Positions 52,599 through 62,920 of a stretch of DNA of 64,000 bases are shown one piece after another (position 1 is the first letter of the stretch; every line of letters starts with the position of its first letter). The DNA comes from JBNAVJ01 sp049700455 (GTDB taxonomy: Bacteria; Bacteroidota; Ignavibacteria; Tepidaquicellales; Tepidaquicellaceae). The DNA is taken from contig JBNAVJ010000001.1 of assembly GCA_049700455.1 (NCBI GenBank), forward strand, positions 496,001 to 560,000, in the 5' to 3' direction. Under the pieces are notes generated by a model. The model was given only the letters and a program-made list of their open reading frames with translations. It was not told the origin of the DNA and did not search any database. Position numbers and translations under genes: made by a program.

Positions 52599-55500
52599 TT
52601 AAGAACAACCTGTAGTTTCTCCACAAGTCATACACTTAAGGCAAGTTCCGTTTCTTACCATTGTAGCCTCACCACAATTAGGGCAAATATCACCCGTGAA
52701 TCCTTTAAGTCTTGCTTGATTGTATTTTTCTATTTTATTTGTTGTTGATATTGAAGTAAAAGGTAGCTGTTCAGGCCTATTATCAGAGATGACTTTGGAA
52801 ACTTTTGTTTGCGATGGCTTGATTTCTTTTACCGATGATGTTGTGATATCTTCCTCTTCTTCATAATCTACGTCTTCTTCAACTTTTGCAAGCGAATCTA
52901 CAGGGCTAATACGTATATTCTCTTCAGGGATATGTGCGAGGTCATATCTACCAAGATATGTCACTGCAAGTTCCCTGAATATATAATCAATTATAGAGGT
53001 AGTCATTTTAATATTAGGATTACCAACGACAATTCCATTTGGTTCGAAGCGGGTATAGACAAAAGCATCAACAAATTCTTCAAGGGGAACCCCATGTTGA
53101 AGTCCTAAAGAGACAGCGATTGCAAAACAGTTCATCAAACTTCTAAATGCGGCACCCTCTCTATGCATATCAATAAAAATTTCGCCGAGTTGTCCATTTT
53201 CATATTCGCCTGTTCTAAGATAAACAGAGTGGTTACCAATTTTTGCTTTTTGAGTATACCCTTTTCTTCTATATGGCAGTTTTTTCCTCCGAGCAATATA
53301 GCGATGAACAATTCTTTCGGCTACTTTTACAATGTCTGTACCGCTACCTACAAGCTCTGTCCCTTTTTCTTCAGTTGTAAGAATTTCGTCGTCTTCGTCT
53401 GCAATTATATTAAGAGGTTGTGATAACTTAGAACCATCTCTATATAAGGCTACAGATTTTAATCCTAATTCCCATGCTTTCAGATATGCTTTTTTTATGT
53501 CCTCAATGGTCGCGGTATTTGGTAAATTGATTGTTTTTGAAATTGACCCCGAGATAAAAGACTGGGCAGCAGCCATAATCATTAGGTGAGCTTCTGGATG
53601 AATAAATCTCTTACCTTTTTTTCCACACTTATTTGCACAATCAAATACTGGATAATGTTCCCTTTTTAAATGTGGAGCTCCTTCTATTGTCATTGTTCCA
53701 CATATATAATCGTTTGCTTCTTCTATTTGTTCCTTTGTAAAACCCAGTGCAGAGAGAATGCTGAATGAAGGATCATCAAGCTGTTCATCAGTGAAATGTA
53801 AAACATTTTTACAAAAACCAACTCCTAAAGAATACTTTGTAAACGCAAAGCTTATATCAAAAGCCATTGGTAATTCTCGTTCAACCTGTTTTATTACTTC
53901 CTGAGTAAATCCTTTTTGAGATAGGCTTTGTGGATTGATATGAGGACACCCAATCAACGTACCTTTCCCAGTTGCATATGAAACAATATCTTCTATTTCA
54001 TTTCTATTATAGCCGAGCTTCTTTAATGCTCTGGGGACAGAAGAATTTATGATTTTGAAATATCCACCTCCCGCAAGTTTTTTGAACTTAACAAGAGCAA
54101 AATCAGGTTCTATACCAGTTGTGTCACAATCCATTAGTAAGCCGATTGTTCCTGTTGGAGCAATGGCTGTAACCTGAGCATTTCTATAACCATACTGTTT
54201 CCCTAATTCTAAAGCTTTATCGGAATCTTCTCTTGCAGCTTCAAGAAGATTATCGGGACAATACTTTTTGTTAATTCCAAATGGATAGATAGATAACTCT
54301 TCGTATTCTCTTTTGTTAACGTTATAAGCAGCTCTTCTGTGGTTTCTGATTACACGAAGCATATCCTCTTTGTTTTCTTCATATCGTGGAAACGGACCAA
54401 GCTCCTTAGCCATCTCTGCAGAAGCTGCATAAGCAGTCATATGCATTATTGCGGTGATGGCACCAGTAATTGCAAAGGCTTCGTTTGAATCATAAGGAAT
54501 ACCCATTACCATCAGGAGAGCCCCAAGATTTGCATAACCTAATCCGAGCGTCCGGTATTCGTACGACTTGAGTGCAATATTCTTACTTGGAAATTGTGCC
54601 ATCAAAACACTTATTTCCAATACAATTGTCCAGAGTCTTGAAGCATGTCGAAAATCATCAACTTGAAATTCTTCCTCATCAACGTTATAAAATTTCAGGA
54701 GGTTTAGGGATGCAAGATTACAAGCTGTATCATCTAGAAACATATATTCGCTACAAGGGTTAGAGGCTTTAATTTCTCCCCCCTTTGGGCAGGTATGCCA
54801 CTCGTTGATGGTGGTATGGAATTGAATTCCGGGGTCAGCACAAGACCATGCAGAGTAAGCAATATCGTCCCAGAGTTTTCTTGCTTTTAGTGTTTTAAAT
54901 GGTTTTGGGGAACGGTTTTCTTCTCGTGCCTTTTTCAATTCAGTGCGTTGATACAGATGCCAATCACCATCAATTTGGATGGCTTTCATAAACTCATTGT
55001 TAGCACGTACACTATTATTGGAATTTTGTCCAGAAACGGTCATATAAGCTTCTGAATTCCAATCCTCGTTATATGTTGGAATATAGATTTCTCTGTAACC
55101 TAATTTGGCAAGTTGTATAACTTTTTCTATATAACCATTTGGAATATAAGCCTTTCTTGCGTCCAAAATTGCGCGAGCAAGGGCTTTATTCTTCTTTTTA
55201 TCAAAGCCATCGTTTTCAGGATGAGTTTCAAAACAGGCTGACATAATTCTGTTGAGGTGATAATTCAAAAGTTTTGAGCCAGCCACAAGGGAAGCAACCT
55301 TTTCTTCTTCAACTACTTTCCAGTTTATATATTCTTCAATATCAGGATGGTCAAGATCAAGAGTTACCATTTTTGCTGCCCGTCGCGTTGTACCTCCAGA
55401 TTTTATTGCACCCGCACTTCTATCACCAATTTTTAAAAAACTCATTAATCCGGATGACTTTCCACCCCCACTTAAGGGTTCTCCAGCACCCCTTATATCA

Positions 55501-56207
55501 GAAAAGTTTGTGCCTGTACCAGAACCATATTTAAAAAGCCTTGCTTCTCTAACCCATAAATCCATTATACCCCCTTCATTAACCAGATCGTCTGAAATAG
55601 ATTGTATAAAACAAGCATGGGGTTGACAATGAGAATAAGCATCTTGAGAACGGGTTAATTCCTTTGTGTTTGGATCAACATAATAATGACCTTGAGAAGG
55701 ACCCGTTATACCATAAGCCCAGTGTAAACCTGTATTAAACCACTGTGGAGAATTTGGAGCTGCGAACTGCATTGCCAGCATATAATACAGTTCATAGTAA
55801 AAATTTCGCGCATCTTCTTCAGTATCAAAATACTTATATTTGTACCCCCAATATGTCCAGCATCCAGCAAGACGGTGAAAAACTTGTCTGGCATCGTTTT
55901 CATAAGTATAAAAATTTTCCTTACCAAGTTGGTTCAACATTGTTTCATTTGGAATGGATCTGCTCAACCATTCTGGTATGCCTTCTTCTTTAACTTTAGT
56001 AACGTATTTAGGGACTCCAGCTTTACGAAAATATTTTTGTGCGATAATATCAGTTGCTACCTGTGACCAGTGTTTTGGAACCATAACATCTTTCATCTCA
56101 AATACAGTTGAACCATCAGGATTCTTTATTACAGATGTCCGCCTTTCGTATTCTATACTTTCTAAATCTTGTTCTAAATGCGAAGTAAACCGTCTTGGAA
56201 TTTTCAT
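52599..56207 (-). CDS. nrdJ: Vitamin B12-dependent (class II) ribonucleotide reductase
   Basis: This enzyme reduces ribonucleotides to deoxyribonucleotides using adenosylcobalamin, so needs no oxygen. It has 1202 residues, the long NrdJ type. Recognisable features are FAAPNSPQWFNTGLHW near the N-terminus, YGSGTGTNFSDIRG, NNSVRANNEFMKAI and CNLASLNL, TGTIGLLMDCDTTGIEPDFA, and a C-terminal zinc ribbon CPNCGEATMVRNGTCLKC. The start was moved from the longest frame to ATG 56207 (MKIPRRFTSHLEQDLES), which has a GGA ribosome site. No cobalamin riboswitch or NrdR box was seen in the upstream spacer. A strong terminator follows. Confidence 0.96.
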   Translation of the reverse strand: MKIPRRFTSHLEQDLESIEYERRTSVIKNPDGSTVFEMKDVMVPKHWSQVATDIIAQKYFRKAGVPKYVTKVKEEGIPEWLSRSIPNETMLNQLGKENFYTYENDARQVFHRLAGCWTYWGYKYKYFDTEEDARNFYYELYYMLAMQFAAPNSPQWFNTGLHWAYGITGPSQGHYYVDPNTKELTRSQDAYSHCQPHACFIQSISDDLVNEGGIMDLWVREARLFKYGSGTGTNFSDIRGAGEPLSGGGKSSGLMSFLKIGDRSAGAIKSGGTTRRAAKMVTLDLDHPDIEEYINWKVVEEEKVASLVAGSKLLNYHLNRIMSACFETHPENDGFDKKKNKALARAILDARKAYIPNGYIEKVIQLAKLGYREIYIPTYNEDWNSEAYMTVSGQNSNNSVRANNEFMKAIQIDGDWHLYQRTELKKAREENRSPKPFKTLKARKLWDDIAYSAWSCADPGIQFHTTINEWHTCPKGGEIKASNPCSEYMFLDDTACNLASLNLLKFYNVDEEEFQVDDFRHASRLWTIVLEISVLMAQFPSKNIALKSYEYRTLGLGYANLGALLMVMGIPYDSNEAFAITGAITAIMHMTAYAASAEMAKELGPFPRYEENKEDMLRVIRNHRRAAYNVNKREYEELSIYPFGINKKYCPDNLLEAAREDSDKALELGKQYGYRNAQVTAIAPTGTIGLLMDCDTTGIEPDFALVKFKKLAGGGYFKIINSSVPRALKKLGYNRNEIEDIVSYATGKGTLIGCPHINPQSLSQKGFTQEVIKQVERELPMAFDISFAFTKYSLGVGFCKNVLHFTDEQLDDPSFSILSALGFTKEQIEEANDYICGTMTIEGAPHLKREHYPVFDCANKCGKKGKRFIHPEAHLMIMAAAQSFISGSISKTINLPNTATIEDIKKAYLKAWELGLKSVALYRDGSKLSQPLNIIADEDDEILTTEEKGTELVGSGTDIVKVAERIVHRYIARRKKLPYRRKGYTQKAKIGNHSVYLRTGEYENGQLGEIFIDMHREGAAFRSLMNCFAIAVSLGLQHGVPLEEFVDAFVYTRFEPNGIVVGNPNIKMTTSIIDYIFRELAVTYLGRYDLAHIPEENIRISPVDSLAKVEEDVDYEEEEDITTSSVKEIKPSQTKVSKVISDNRPEQLPFTSISTTNKIEKYNQARLKGFTGDICPNCGEATMVRNGTCLKCMTCGETTGCS

Positions 56208-56451
56208 TTTGTTCCTTTGTTTCGTTTTAAGTTTTGAAAAGAAAATTTTTAAAGAAGTAGGTTTTTCAAATTTATAAGAAATGAATTTTAAAAGCAAACT
56301 TTTTTATAAGGTCATAACATTTTTTTATCTTGATTTAAAAGAAATTTTTATTACCTGATTTCTGATATATAATATCATTTAATATAATGTTTTATATTTT
56401 ATTGATGTAGAAAAAATACTATCTTTAAATTTTGTGTTATCAAATAATTCT

Positions 56452-59025
56452 ATGGCTAAAATAAAAACACAATCTTTCAAATCACAACCTAAAAAGGTAC
56501 AAGGTTTCAAAGCCGAAGAAATTTCAAAACTGTTTTATACTGACAGCCTGCAAGCAAGGTATACTATGCTTACTCTGGTTGTTCTATTTGTGTTAATTTT
56601 TTTCTCTAAAGGGATTTTTGGAGGAAAAGTTTTTGCACAACCTGATAACCTTTCACCTTTGAGTTTTCGAACTTATCTTAACGATGCTAAAGCAGCGGGG
56701 ATTTTTCCTCTCTGGCTCCCATACATATTTCTTGGGATGCCTTCTCTTGCAAGTCTTACTACCGCCTTACTATCAGTTCATAATATTTATTCTTATATAC
56801 TTGATTCCCTGTTATCTGCATTCGCAGGAGACAATCTATTTTTGTTGACAGTTCCATATTATTTTATTTTTGCAATATCTTTATTTTTCTATGCTCGGTA
56901 CAAATTTAAAAATAATATAATAGCAACATATGCTGCTTTAGTAGGAACATTTGCTACCGGTATTATACAATTAATTATTGTGGGTCACCATACAAAAATG
57001 ATGACTTTTGCTTTTTTTCCTCTCATACTGTATTTAATTGACAGATTACTGGAGTCAAAGGAGACCAATTTACCAACCACTATAGTTAATTTTGCAATTC
57101 TAACTATTGTTTTATATATACAACTTCATTTTCATCATATTCAAATGTTGTTGTATTCTTATATGATGATAGGTATTTACCTTATGGGTACATTAGTGTA
57201 TCAGTTATTCAAGAAAACTGAAATAAAACCAGTTATTCGAGCATTATTATTAACTGGCTCAGCAGTAATTATAGCTGTTGCAATGGATGCTGATATTATT
57301 TTGTCAGTCAAAGAATACAATCAATATTCTATGAGAGGTCAATCAAGTATAGAATCGCAAACAAATCCAGTCAAATCTGATAACAAACCTCTCAGTTATG
57401 AATATGCTACCAGTTGGTCATTCAGCCCAGGCGAGATATTGACGTTTGTTTTTCCCTATTACTATGGTTTTGGTACTGTTGATGTTCAAGGTCAACGAGC
57501 AAACCTTTACTGGGGGCAAATGCCTTTTACCGATGCCCCAGTATATTTTGGTGTAATAACTTTACTATTAGCTATTATAGGAGTTGCTTTAGATTTTAAG
57601 AAAAATCCCTTTGTGCAAATATTAACATTTATTACACTGTTTTTTCTCTTATTATCGTTTGGATATACGTTTCCTATAGTTTATAACTTTTTTTATTATA
57701 ATGTTCCTTACTTTAGTAGTTTTAGAGCACCTGTGATGATTCATTATTATATGGATTTTGCAATTTTATTGCTTGCCTGTGTAGGATTAAAAGGAATAAT
57801 TGATTCATTTAAAGATAATGAAATCTCACATAGGTTTAAAAAATTATCTCTTGGGTTAATAATTGTTAGTACCTTGTTGTTTTTAGTGGCAGTTGTCGGT
57901 TTTGAGAGTTCCTATAAGGATTCCGTATTAACAGGTCCTCTTGCAAGACAGTTACAAGGACAAGGAGTAGATCAGAAGTATATCAGTCAATTTTTTTCCC
58001 AGTATAAACCCATTAATATTATTTACGATAATTTCATTAGTAATGCGAGATTCCAAGCTTTTATTTTACTACTAATATCAGTGTTAATTTATTTGCTGAC
58101 ACAAAGGAAGTTTGTTACAAAAAACCTAATAGTAATGGGCATAGGAATGATAATTGTGGTGGGTATCTTTGATCAACTTAATATAACCACTCGGACTATA
58201 CATTGGGACGATAAGAAACAAAAAGAAAGCTATTTTGAAGAATCAGATTATATAAAGTGGATACTCAATAAGGAACCAGAAACATATAACTATAGAGTCG
58301 CTGATTTAAATGAAAACGGATTGTTAGAAACATCAAATTTCTTAGCCTATTTTCGATTTCATCTTATTAACGGTTATCAAGGTGCAAAACTAAGAATATA
58401 TCAGGATTGTATTGATATTGCTGGTGGAAACAATCCATTCTTCTTTGGGCTTGCTAATGTAAAGTATGTTGTAAGTCCAAAATTTTTAAAAGATACTCTA
58501 TACTTTGAAGAGCTCTATAAAGGAAAGAATATAGTATATAGGAATAAATTCTGGATGCCTCGAGCTTTCTTTGTTCAAAGTTATAGTGTTGAAAACGGCA
58601 TAAATATTCTACATAAAATAAAAGATGCTGCATTTGATCCATATAAAGTAGTGTTTTTGGAAAAGCCCCTTCCGATAAATATAGATAAAGTAGATACTAT
58701 GTCATATGCTAAAATCTCATATTTTGATATTCATAACATTAAATATGACGTGCGAGCAAGTGGCAATAATATGTTGGTTCTCAATGAAATTTATTACCCG
58801 GCAGGATGGAAAGCGTATATTGATGGGCAGGAAACTGAAATCTATAAAGCAAATTACTTTCAAAGAGCAGTGATAGTTCCACCAGGAAAACATACAGTGG
58901 AGATGAGATTCTATCCCGAAACCTATTACAAAGGTAAGAAAATTAGCATAGCTGCTAATATTTTTGTTTCAATATTATTAATAATAGGAATAGCATTTAA
59001 TATGTACAAAAGGAAAACAATATGA
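56452..59025 (+). CDS. YfhO family membrane protein
   Basis: This 857-residue protein has about 12-13 hydrophobic helices in residues 40-580, with a lumenal-type C-terminal domain of about 230 residues ending in a last hydrophobic helix. It has the YfhO-type WLPYIFLGMPSLASLT and FRAPVMIHYYMDFAILLL segments and the C-terminal YYPAGWKAYIDGQETEIYKANY signature. YfhO proteins act in glycosylation of wall or lipid polymers in Gram-positive bacteria; in FCB bacteria the role is unknown. ATG 56452 was preferred over the GTG six codons earlier. It overlaps the biotin carboxylase start by 4 nt. Confidence 0.9.
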   Translation: MAKIKTQSFKSQPKKVQGFKAEEISKLFYTDSLQARYTMLTLVVLFVLIFFSKGIFGGKVFAQPDNLSPLSFRTYLNDAKAAGIFPLWLPYIFLGMPSLASLTTALLSVHNIYSYILDSLLSAFAGDNLFLLTVPYYFIFAISLFFYARYKFKNNIIATYAALVGTFATGIIQLIIVGHHTKMMTFAFFPLILYLIDRLLESKETNLPTTIVNFAILTIVLYIQLHFHHIQMLLYSYMMIGIYLMGTLVYQLFKKTEIKPVIRALLLTGSAVIIAVAMDADIILSVKEYNQYSMRGQSSIESQTNPVKSDNKPLSYEYATSWSFSPGEILTFVFPYYYGFGTVDVQGQRANLYWGQMPFTDAPVYFGVITLLLAIIGVALDFKKNPFVQILTFITLFFLLLSFGYTFPIVYNFFYYNVPYFSSFRAPVMIHYYMDFAILLLACVGLKGIIDSFKDNEISHRFKKLSLGLIIVSTLLFLVAVVGFESSYKDSVLTGPLARQLQGQGVDQKYISQFFSQYKPINIIYDNFISNARFQAFILLLISVLIYLLTQRKFVTKNLIVMGIGMIIVVGIFDQLNITTRTIHWDDKKQKESYFEESDYIKWILNKEPETYNYRVADLNENGLLETSNFLAYFRFHLINGYQGAKLRIYQDCIDIAGGNNPFFFGLANVKYVVSPKFLKDTLYFEELYKGKNIVYRNKFWMPRAFFVQSYSVENGINILHKIKDAAFDPYKVVFLEKPLPINIDKVDTMSYAKISYFDIHNIKYDVRASGNNMLVLNEIYYPAGWKAYIDGQETEIYKANYFQRAVIVPPGKHTVEMRFYPETYYKGKKISIAANIFVSILLIIGIAFNMYKRKTI

Positions 59026-60527
59026 TAAAGAAAATCTTAATTGCAAATCGAGGTGAAATTGCTGTTCGGATAATAAACACAGCACGGGAAATGGGAATTA
59101 AGACTGTGGCAGTCTATTCCGATTTTGATAGATATTCTTTATATGCCAAATTGGCTGATGAAGCATATTATATAGGAGAATCGCCACCAACTAAAAGTTA
59201 TTTACTGGCTGAAAGAATAATTGACGTAGCAAAACACTCACAAGCTGATGCAATTCATCCCGGTTATGGATTTTTATCAGAACGCAGTTTCTTTGCAAAG
59301 ATGTGTCAAGATGAAGGAGTTAAGTTTATTGGACCCTCTCATAAAGCCATAGAAAATCTTGGGAGTAAAACAAAGGCAAAAGAATTGGCGATAAAGAACC
59401 AGGTACCTGTGGTAACTGGAACTGAGAAAGCTATTAAAGACTTAAATGAAGCAATAACGGTTGCACATCAAGTTGGATTTCCAATAATGATAAAAGCTTC
59501 AGCAGGTGGTGGTGGTAAGGGGATGAGGGTGGTTAAGAATGAAAACGAACTTGAAAGTTCTTTGAGAATGGCACAAAATGAAGCGAGATCTGCATTTGGG
59601 GATGATAGCGTGTTTATAGAAAAATATGTGGACTCCCCACGTCACATTGAATTTCAGATTCTTGTAGATGAATATGGAAATGCAGTACACCTTGGAGAAC
59701 GTGAGTGTTCTATGCAGAGAAGACATCAAAAAATTATTGAAGAAACCCCTTCAGTCATTGTAGATGAAAACCTTCGTTATAGAATGGGAGAATGCGCCTG
59801 CCGTATTGCGCTTGCCTCAGGTTATACCAATGCTGGAACTGTTGAATTTATGGTAGATAAAGATAAAAATTTCTATTTTCTTGAAGTTAATACCAGATTA
59901 CAGGTTGAACATCCTATAACCGAGATGCGTACGGGACTTGATCTTGTTGCAGAACAAATTAGAATTGCTTCTGGTGAAAAGCTCAGATTTCAACAATCAG
60001 ATATTAAGTTTGCAGGGGCATCGATTGAGTGTAGAATTTGTGCAGAAGATCCAGAAAACAATTTTATGCCCTCTACGGGAAAAATTGAGTATTTGAGGCG
60101 GATACTTGGAAATGGACTCAGGGAAGATACTGGAATTGAAGAGGGAAGTGGGATTCCTATTTATTATGATTCAATGATTAGTAAATTAATTTCTTATGGT
60201 TCTACGCGTGAAATTGCAATAAATAAAATGAAAAGAGCATTAAAGAATTATAAAATCTATGGTGTTAAAACAAACATAAATTTCTTGTTGGGCTTACTTG
60301 AAGACGAATCTTTTATAAAAGGTGATTATAATACCCAGTATATTGAAAAGGTATTTCTTCCATTATGGAGTAGTAGTAAAGCTGTGACTCTGGATGATAT
60401 TGAAGTTGCTATTGCTTTAGCAGCAGTGATTTCCAAAGAATCAACTCAGGGCTCGGCAAATAAAATAAATCGTACCTCCCTTAAGCAGAGTGTCTGGTTA
60501 AAAAGAAAATTGGAGTTCTACCAATGA
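59022..60527 (+). CDS. Biotin carboxylase subunit (AccC-like)
   Basis: This ATP-grasp enzyme carboxylates biotin on its carrier protein, using ATP and bicarbonate. At 501 residues it is somewhat longer than AccC and closer to acyl-CoA or pyruvate carboxylase A subunits. It starts ILIANRGEIAVRI. The ATP-binding loop is KASAGGGGKGMRVV. ERECSMQRRHQKIIEE and FLEVNTRLQVEHPITE supply catalytic residues. The start overlaps the YfhO stop (ATGA) and its own stop overlaps the next gene. No carboxyltransferase gene is in this operon, so the full enzyme (acetyl-, propionyl- or other acyl-CoA) cannot be named. Confidence 0.94.
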   Translation: MIKKILIANRGEIAVRIINTAREMGIKTVAVYSDFDRYSLYAKLADEAYYIGESPPTKSYLLAERIIDVAKHSQADAIHPGYGFLSERSFFAKMCQDEGVKFIGPSHKAIENLGSKTKAKELAIKNQVPVVTGTEKAIKDLNEAITVAHQVGFPIMIKASAGGGGKGMRVVKNENELESSLRMAQNEARSAFGDDSVFIEKYVDSPRHIEFQILVDEYGNAVHLGERECSMQRRHQKIIEETPSVIVDENLRYRMGECACRIALASGYTNAGTVEFMVDKDKNFYFLEVNTRLQVEHPITEMRTGLDLVAEQIRIASGEKLRFQQSDIKFAGASIECRICAEDPENNFMPSTGKIEYLRRILGNGLREDTGIEEGSGIPIYYDSMISKLISYGSTREIAINKMKRALKNYKIYGVKTNINFLLGLLEDESFIKGDYNTQYIEKVFLPLWSSSKAVTLDDIEVAIALAAVISKESTQGSANKINRTSLKQSVWLKRKLEFYQ

Positions 60528-61057
60528 AAAAGTATTTTATTTCATTACCATTTTCTAATTCACAAAAAGAATTGGTTTTGATAGATGAAAAAAATTTAAT
60601 ATTTAACGAGAAACAATACATCTTCGAGTACATCAGAATTTATGATAACGTTTTTGTATTTAGAATTAATAATCAGAACTATACTGTTGCTGTAGAAAAC
60701 ACTGAAGAAGAAGAACAAGTTAAAAATACAAATTTTGTTGTTGAAATAAATGGAATGAGTTATAATGTTAAATGTCAGAGTGAGATGGATATTCTTGTTG
60801 AAAATTTTTCTAAATCCAAAGGGACTGAAAGAGTAAAGACAGATATTGTTGCTCCGATGCCGGGTTCTATTGTTAAGGTTGGGGTTCAGGAAGGGCAGCT
60901 TGTAAAAAAGGGACAGGTTCTGGTTGTACTTGAAGCAATGAAGATGGAGAATGAGCTAAAAGCCCCAATAGATTGCATGGTGAAAAAGGTTTTTGTTGAG
61001 GAAAAACAAGCAGTTGAAAAAAACCAGCTTCTTATAAAATTAGAACCGTTACAATAA
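60524..61057 (+). CDS. Biotin carboxyl carrier protein
   Basis: This 177-residue protein has an N-terminal unknown region (1-100) and a C-terminal biotinyl domain (about 106-176). The biotin-accepting lysine is K140 in VLEAMKMENEL. DIVAPMPGSIVKVGVQEGQLV is the typical domain start. It overlaps the biotin carboxylase gene by 4 nt and is surely its partner. The N-terminal part resembles the region seen in carrier subunits of acyl-CoA carboxylases and sodium-pump decarboxylases. Confidence 0.93.
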   Translation: MKKYFISLPFSNSQKELVLIDEKNLIFNEKQYIFEYIRIYDNVFVFRINNQNYTVAVENTEEEEQVKNTNFVVEINGMSYNVKCQSEMDILVENFSKSKGTERVKTDIVAPMPGSIVKVGVQEGQLVKKGQVLVVLEAMKMENELKAPIDCMVKKVFVEEKQAVEKNQLLIKLEPLQ

Positions 61058-61059
61058 GA

Positions 61060-62070
61060 ATGTTATTACTAGCCTCCTTTTTTGCAGCAGTCATTCCAAT
61101 GTTTAGTTACTTTTTGTTTATTTGGTGGTTGGATAGGAACGAACGGGAGCCTTTTTGGATAATGTTTTTAAACTTCTTTTGGGGAGCATCGGGTGCGATT
61201 TTTCTTGCAATAATAGGAAGTATTTTTTTCCAACTTCCACTTGCTATAGTAGTTCAGTTTACAGCTCTAAATAACTTTACTGAGATAAACAGTTTTCTTG
61301 GAACAATAATTACCGCTCCTATTGTAGAGGAATTTACTAAAGGAATATTCCTTTTAATGATGGCTTCAATAAGTAGAGAGTTTGATGGGGTTGTAGATGG
61401 TGTGGTTTGGGGTGGTGCTATAGGGTTGGGGTTTGGAATGACAGAAAACTTTTTGTATTTTGTAACCTACGGTACTTCCCTTAAAAGTTGGGTTTCTGTT
61501 GTCCTTATTAGAACTTTGTTCTCTGCTGTTATGCACTGCCTTTCTCAGGCAACATTTGGAGCATTTGTAGGGTTTGCATTTCTTAGGTCTACAGGACAAA
61601 AATTTTTATTGATAGTAGCAGGCTATTTGATAGCCGTCTTTATACATTTTTTATGGAATGTAACGGTTAGCTTTGAGGAAACAACAATACTAGGGATGTT
61701 GTTTTTAGCTTTATATCTTATCGTTATTTTGGGGCTGTTTCAATTGGCACTTTATCTTGAAGGGAAAACTATTTTCAGGGAGCTTAGCGAAGAAGCCTCT
61801 TTGGGTACTATCCCTCAGACACATTTGAATTATATCCCGTTTGTTCATAGAAGAAAAAAACGAAATTGGTGTCCTACTGGTATTAATCAATCTTATTATA
61901 TTAAAACTTCAATCAAGCTTGCGCTTGTAAAGTACAAGTTTCGTAATTGCCGAAACGGTAATTTGAAAAACAGGTTTTCTCAGGAAATTGAAATGCTACG
62001 TTATCGAATAAAAATGATGTTCTATCAAGCAAGCCTACAGTATTATTATAATCAGAATTATCACCTTTAG
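61060..62070 (+). CDS. PrsW-family glutamic intramembrane protease
   Basis: This 336-residue protein has about eight hydrophobic helices and the PrsW active-site pattern: LDRNEREP near residues 24-31, E90 and E91 in APIVEEFTKG, E129 in GMTENFLYF, H159 in FSAVMHC and H196 in FIHFLWN. PrsW cleaves membrane-bound anti-sigma factors in Bacillus and is related to CAAX proteases. The last 80 residues are a basic, cytoplasmic-looking tail. It lies in the middle of a biotin-glycan operon, so its substrate is not obvious. A role in regulating the envelope is an inference. Confidence 0.9.
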   Translation: MLLLASFFAAVIPMFSYFLFIWWLDRNEREPFWIMFLNFFWGASGAIFLAIIGSIFFQLPLAIVVQFTALNNFTEINSFLGTIITAPIVEEFTKGIFLLMMASISREFDGVVDGVVWGGAIGLGFGMTENFLYFVTYGTSLKSWVSVVLIRTLFSAVMHCLSQATFGAFVGFAFLRSTGQKFLLIVAGYLIAVFIHFLWNVTVSFEETTILGMLFLALYLIVILGLFQLALYLEGKTIFRELSEEASLGTIPQTHLNYIPFVHRRKKRNWCPTGINQSYYIKTSIKLALVKYKFRNCRNGNLKNRFSQEIEMLRYRIKMMFYQASLQYYYNQNYHL

Positions 62071-62913
62071 ATGAACAAATACACTTTCTTGCTTTCAGTA
62101 ATTATTGTTAGCTGGCGAGCTAAAGATCTTACTTTGCAATGCTTGGGTTCAGTTTACAATAGTAAAGATTTCAACCTTTTAAAAGACGCTATTGAAATAA
62201 TTGTTGTTGACAATGGCTCTAAAGATGGTACTATAGATGCTATCAAAAAAAAATTCCCCACTGTTTCTTTAATAGAAAATCATAAAAATATAGGCTATGC
62301 GCCAGCTTGTAATCAAGGCATTACTAAAAGTAAAGGAAAGTATATATTATTATTGGGAAATGACACTCGAGTAAAAGATGATGCATTTTTAGGTAATATT
62401 ACTTTTCTTGAAGAAAATTCAAGTGTTGGTGCAATTACTGTTCGTTTACTTAATGATGACGGTTCTTTACAAAAAGGGAATTGTAAACGATTTCCCTCAT
62501 TAAAAGACGGACTTTTTACCTATTTGGGTCTTACTAGTTTTACAAATGTATATCAGATGTCTTCATTTGACTATAGCAAAATTACAGAGATAGAGCAGGC
62601 TGCAACAACGTACTTAATGATTCGAGGAGAACTTTTAAAAAACTTAGGTGGATTTGATGAAAAATATAGAATTTTGTACAACGATGTGGATTTGTGTCAA
62701 AGAATTAAAAACAGTGGGTATAAAATTATTTTTAATCCTAAAGTTGAAGTTTATCATAAAGGAAGTGCCTCTACCTGTCTGGCAGACCCAACATTGCGTC
62801 TGGTTATGTATGTCGATATCTATCGGTACTATTATTATAATTATGGGATCAAAGCATTAGTTCTAATTCCTGTGTTATTTATTAGGTATATAGCTGTTTT
62901 ATTGTTTAAATAG
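62071..62913 (+). CDS. Glycosyltransferase family 2
   Basis: This 280-residue GT-A enzyme of the rhamnosyl/WcaE-type starts LLSVIIVSWRAKDLTLQCLGSVY and has IIVVDNGSKDGTIDAIKK, ILLLGNDTRVKDDAFLGNI (DxD-like) and the later GGFDEKYRILYNDVDLCQRI. The start codon directly follows the PrsW stop. A hydrophobic C-terminal helix may anchor it in the membrane. Its product likely feeds the flippase that follows. Confidence 0.9.
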   Translation: MNKYTFLLSVIIVSWRAKDLTLQCLGSVYNSKDFNLLKDAIEIIVVDNGSKDGTIDAIKKKFPTVSLIENHKNIGYAPACNQGITKSKGKYILLLGNDTRVKDDAFLGNITFLEENSSVGAITVRLLNDDGSLQKGNCKRFPSLKDGLFTYLGLTSFTNVYQMSSFDYSKITEIEQAATTYLMIRGELLKNLGGFDEKYRILYNDVDLCQRIKNSGYKIIFNPKVEVYHKGSASTCLADPTLRLVMYVDIYRYYYYNYGIKALVLIPVLFIRYIAVLLFK

Positions 62914-62920
62914 TATCATC

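Noticed and set aside
53163..53589. Plus-strand frames inside nrdJ
   Set aside because: Antisense shadows of a well-supported long gene.
56208..56451. Possible cobalamin riboswitch or NrdR boxes before nrdJ
   Set aside because: Spacer is almost pure A/T with no B12-box or NrdR-box-like sequence.
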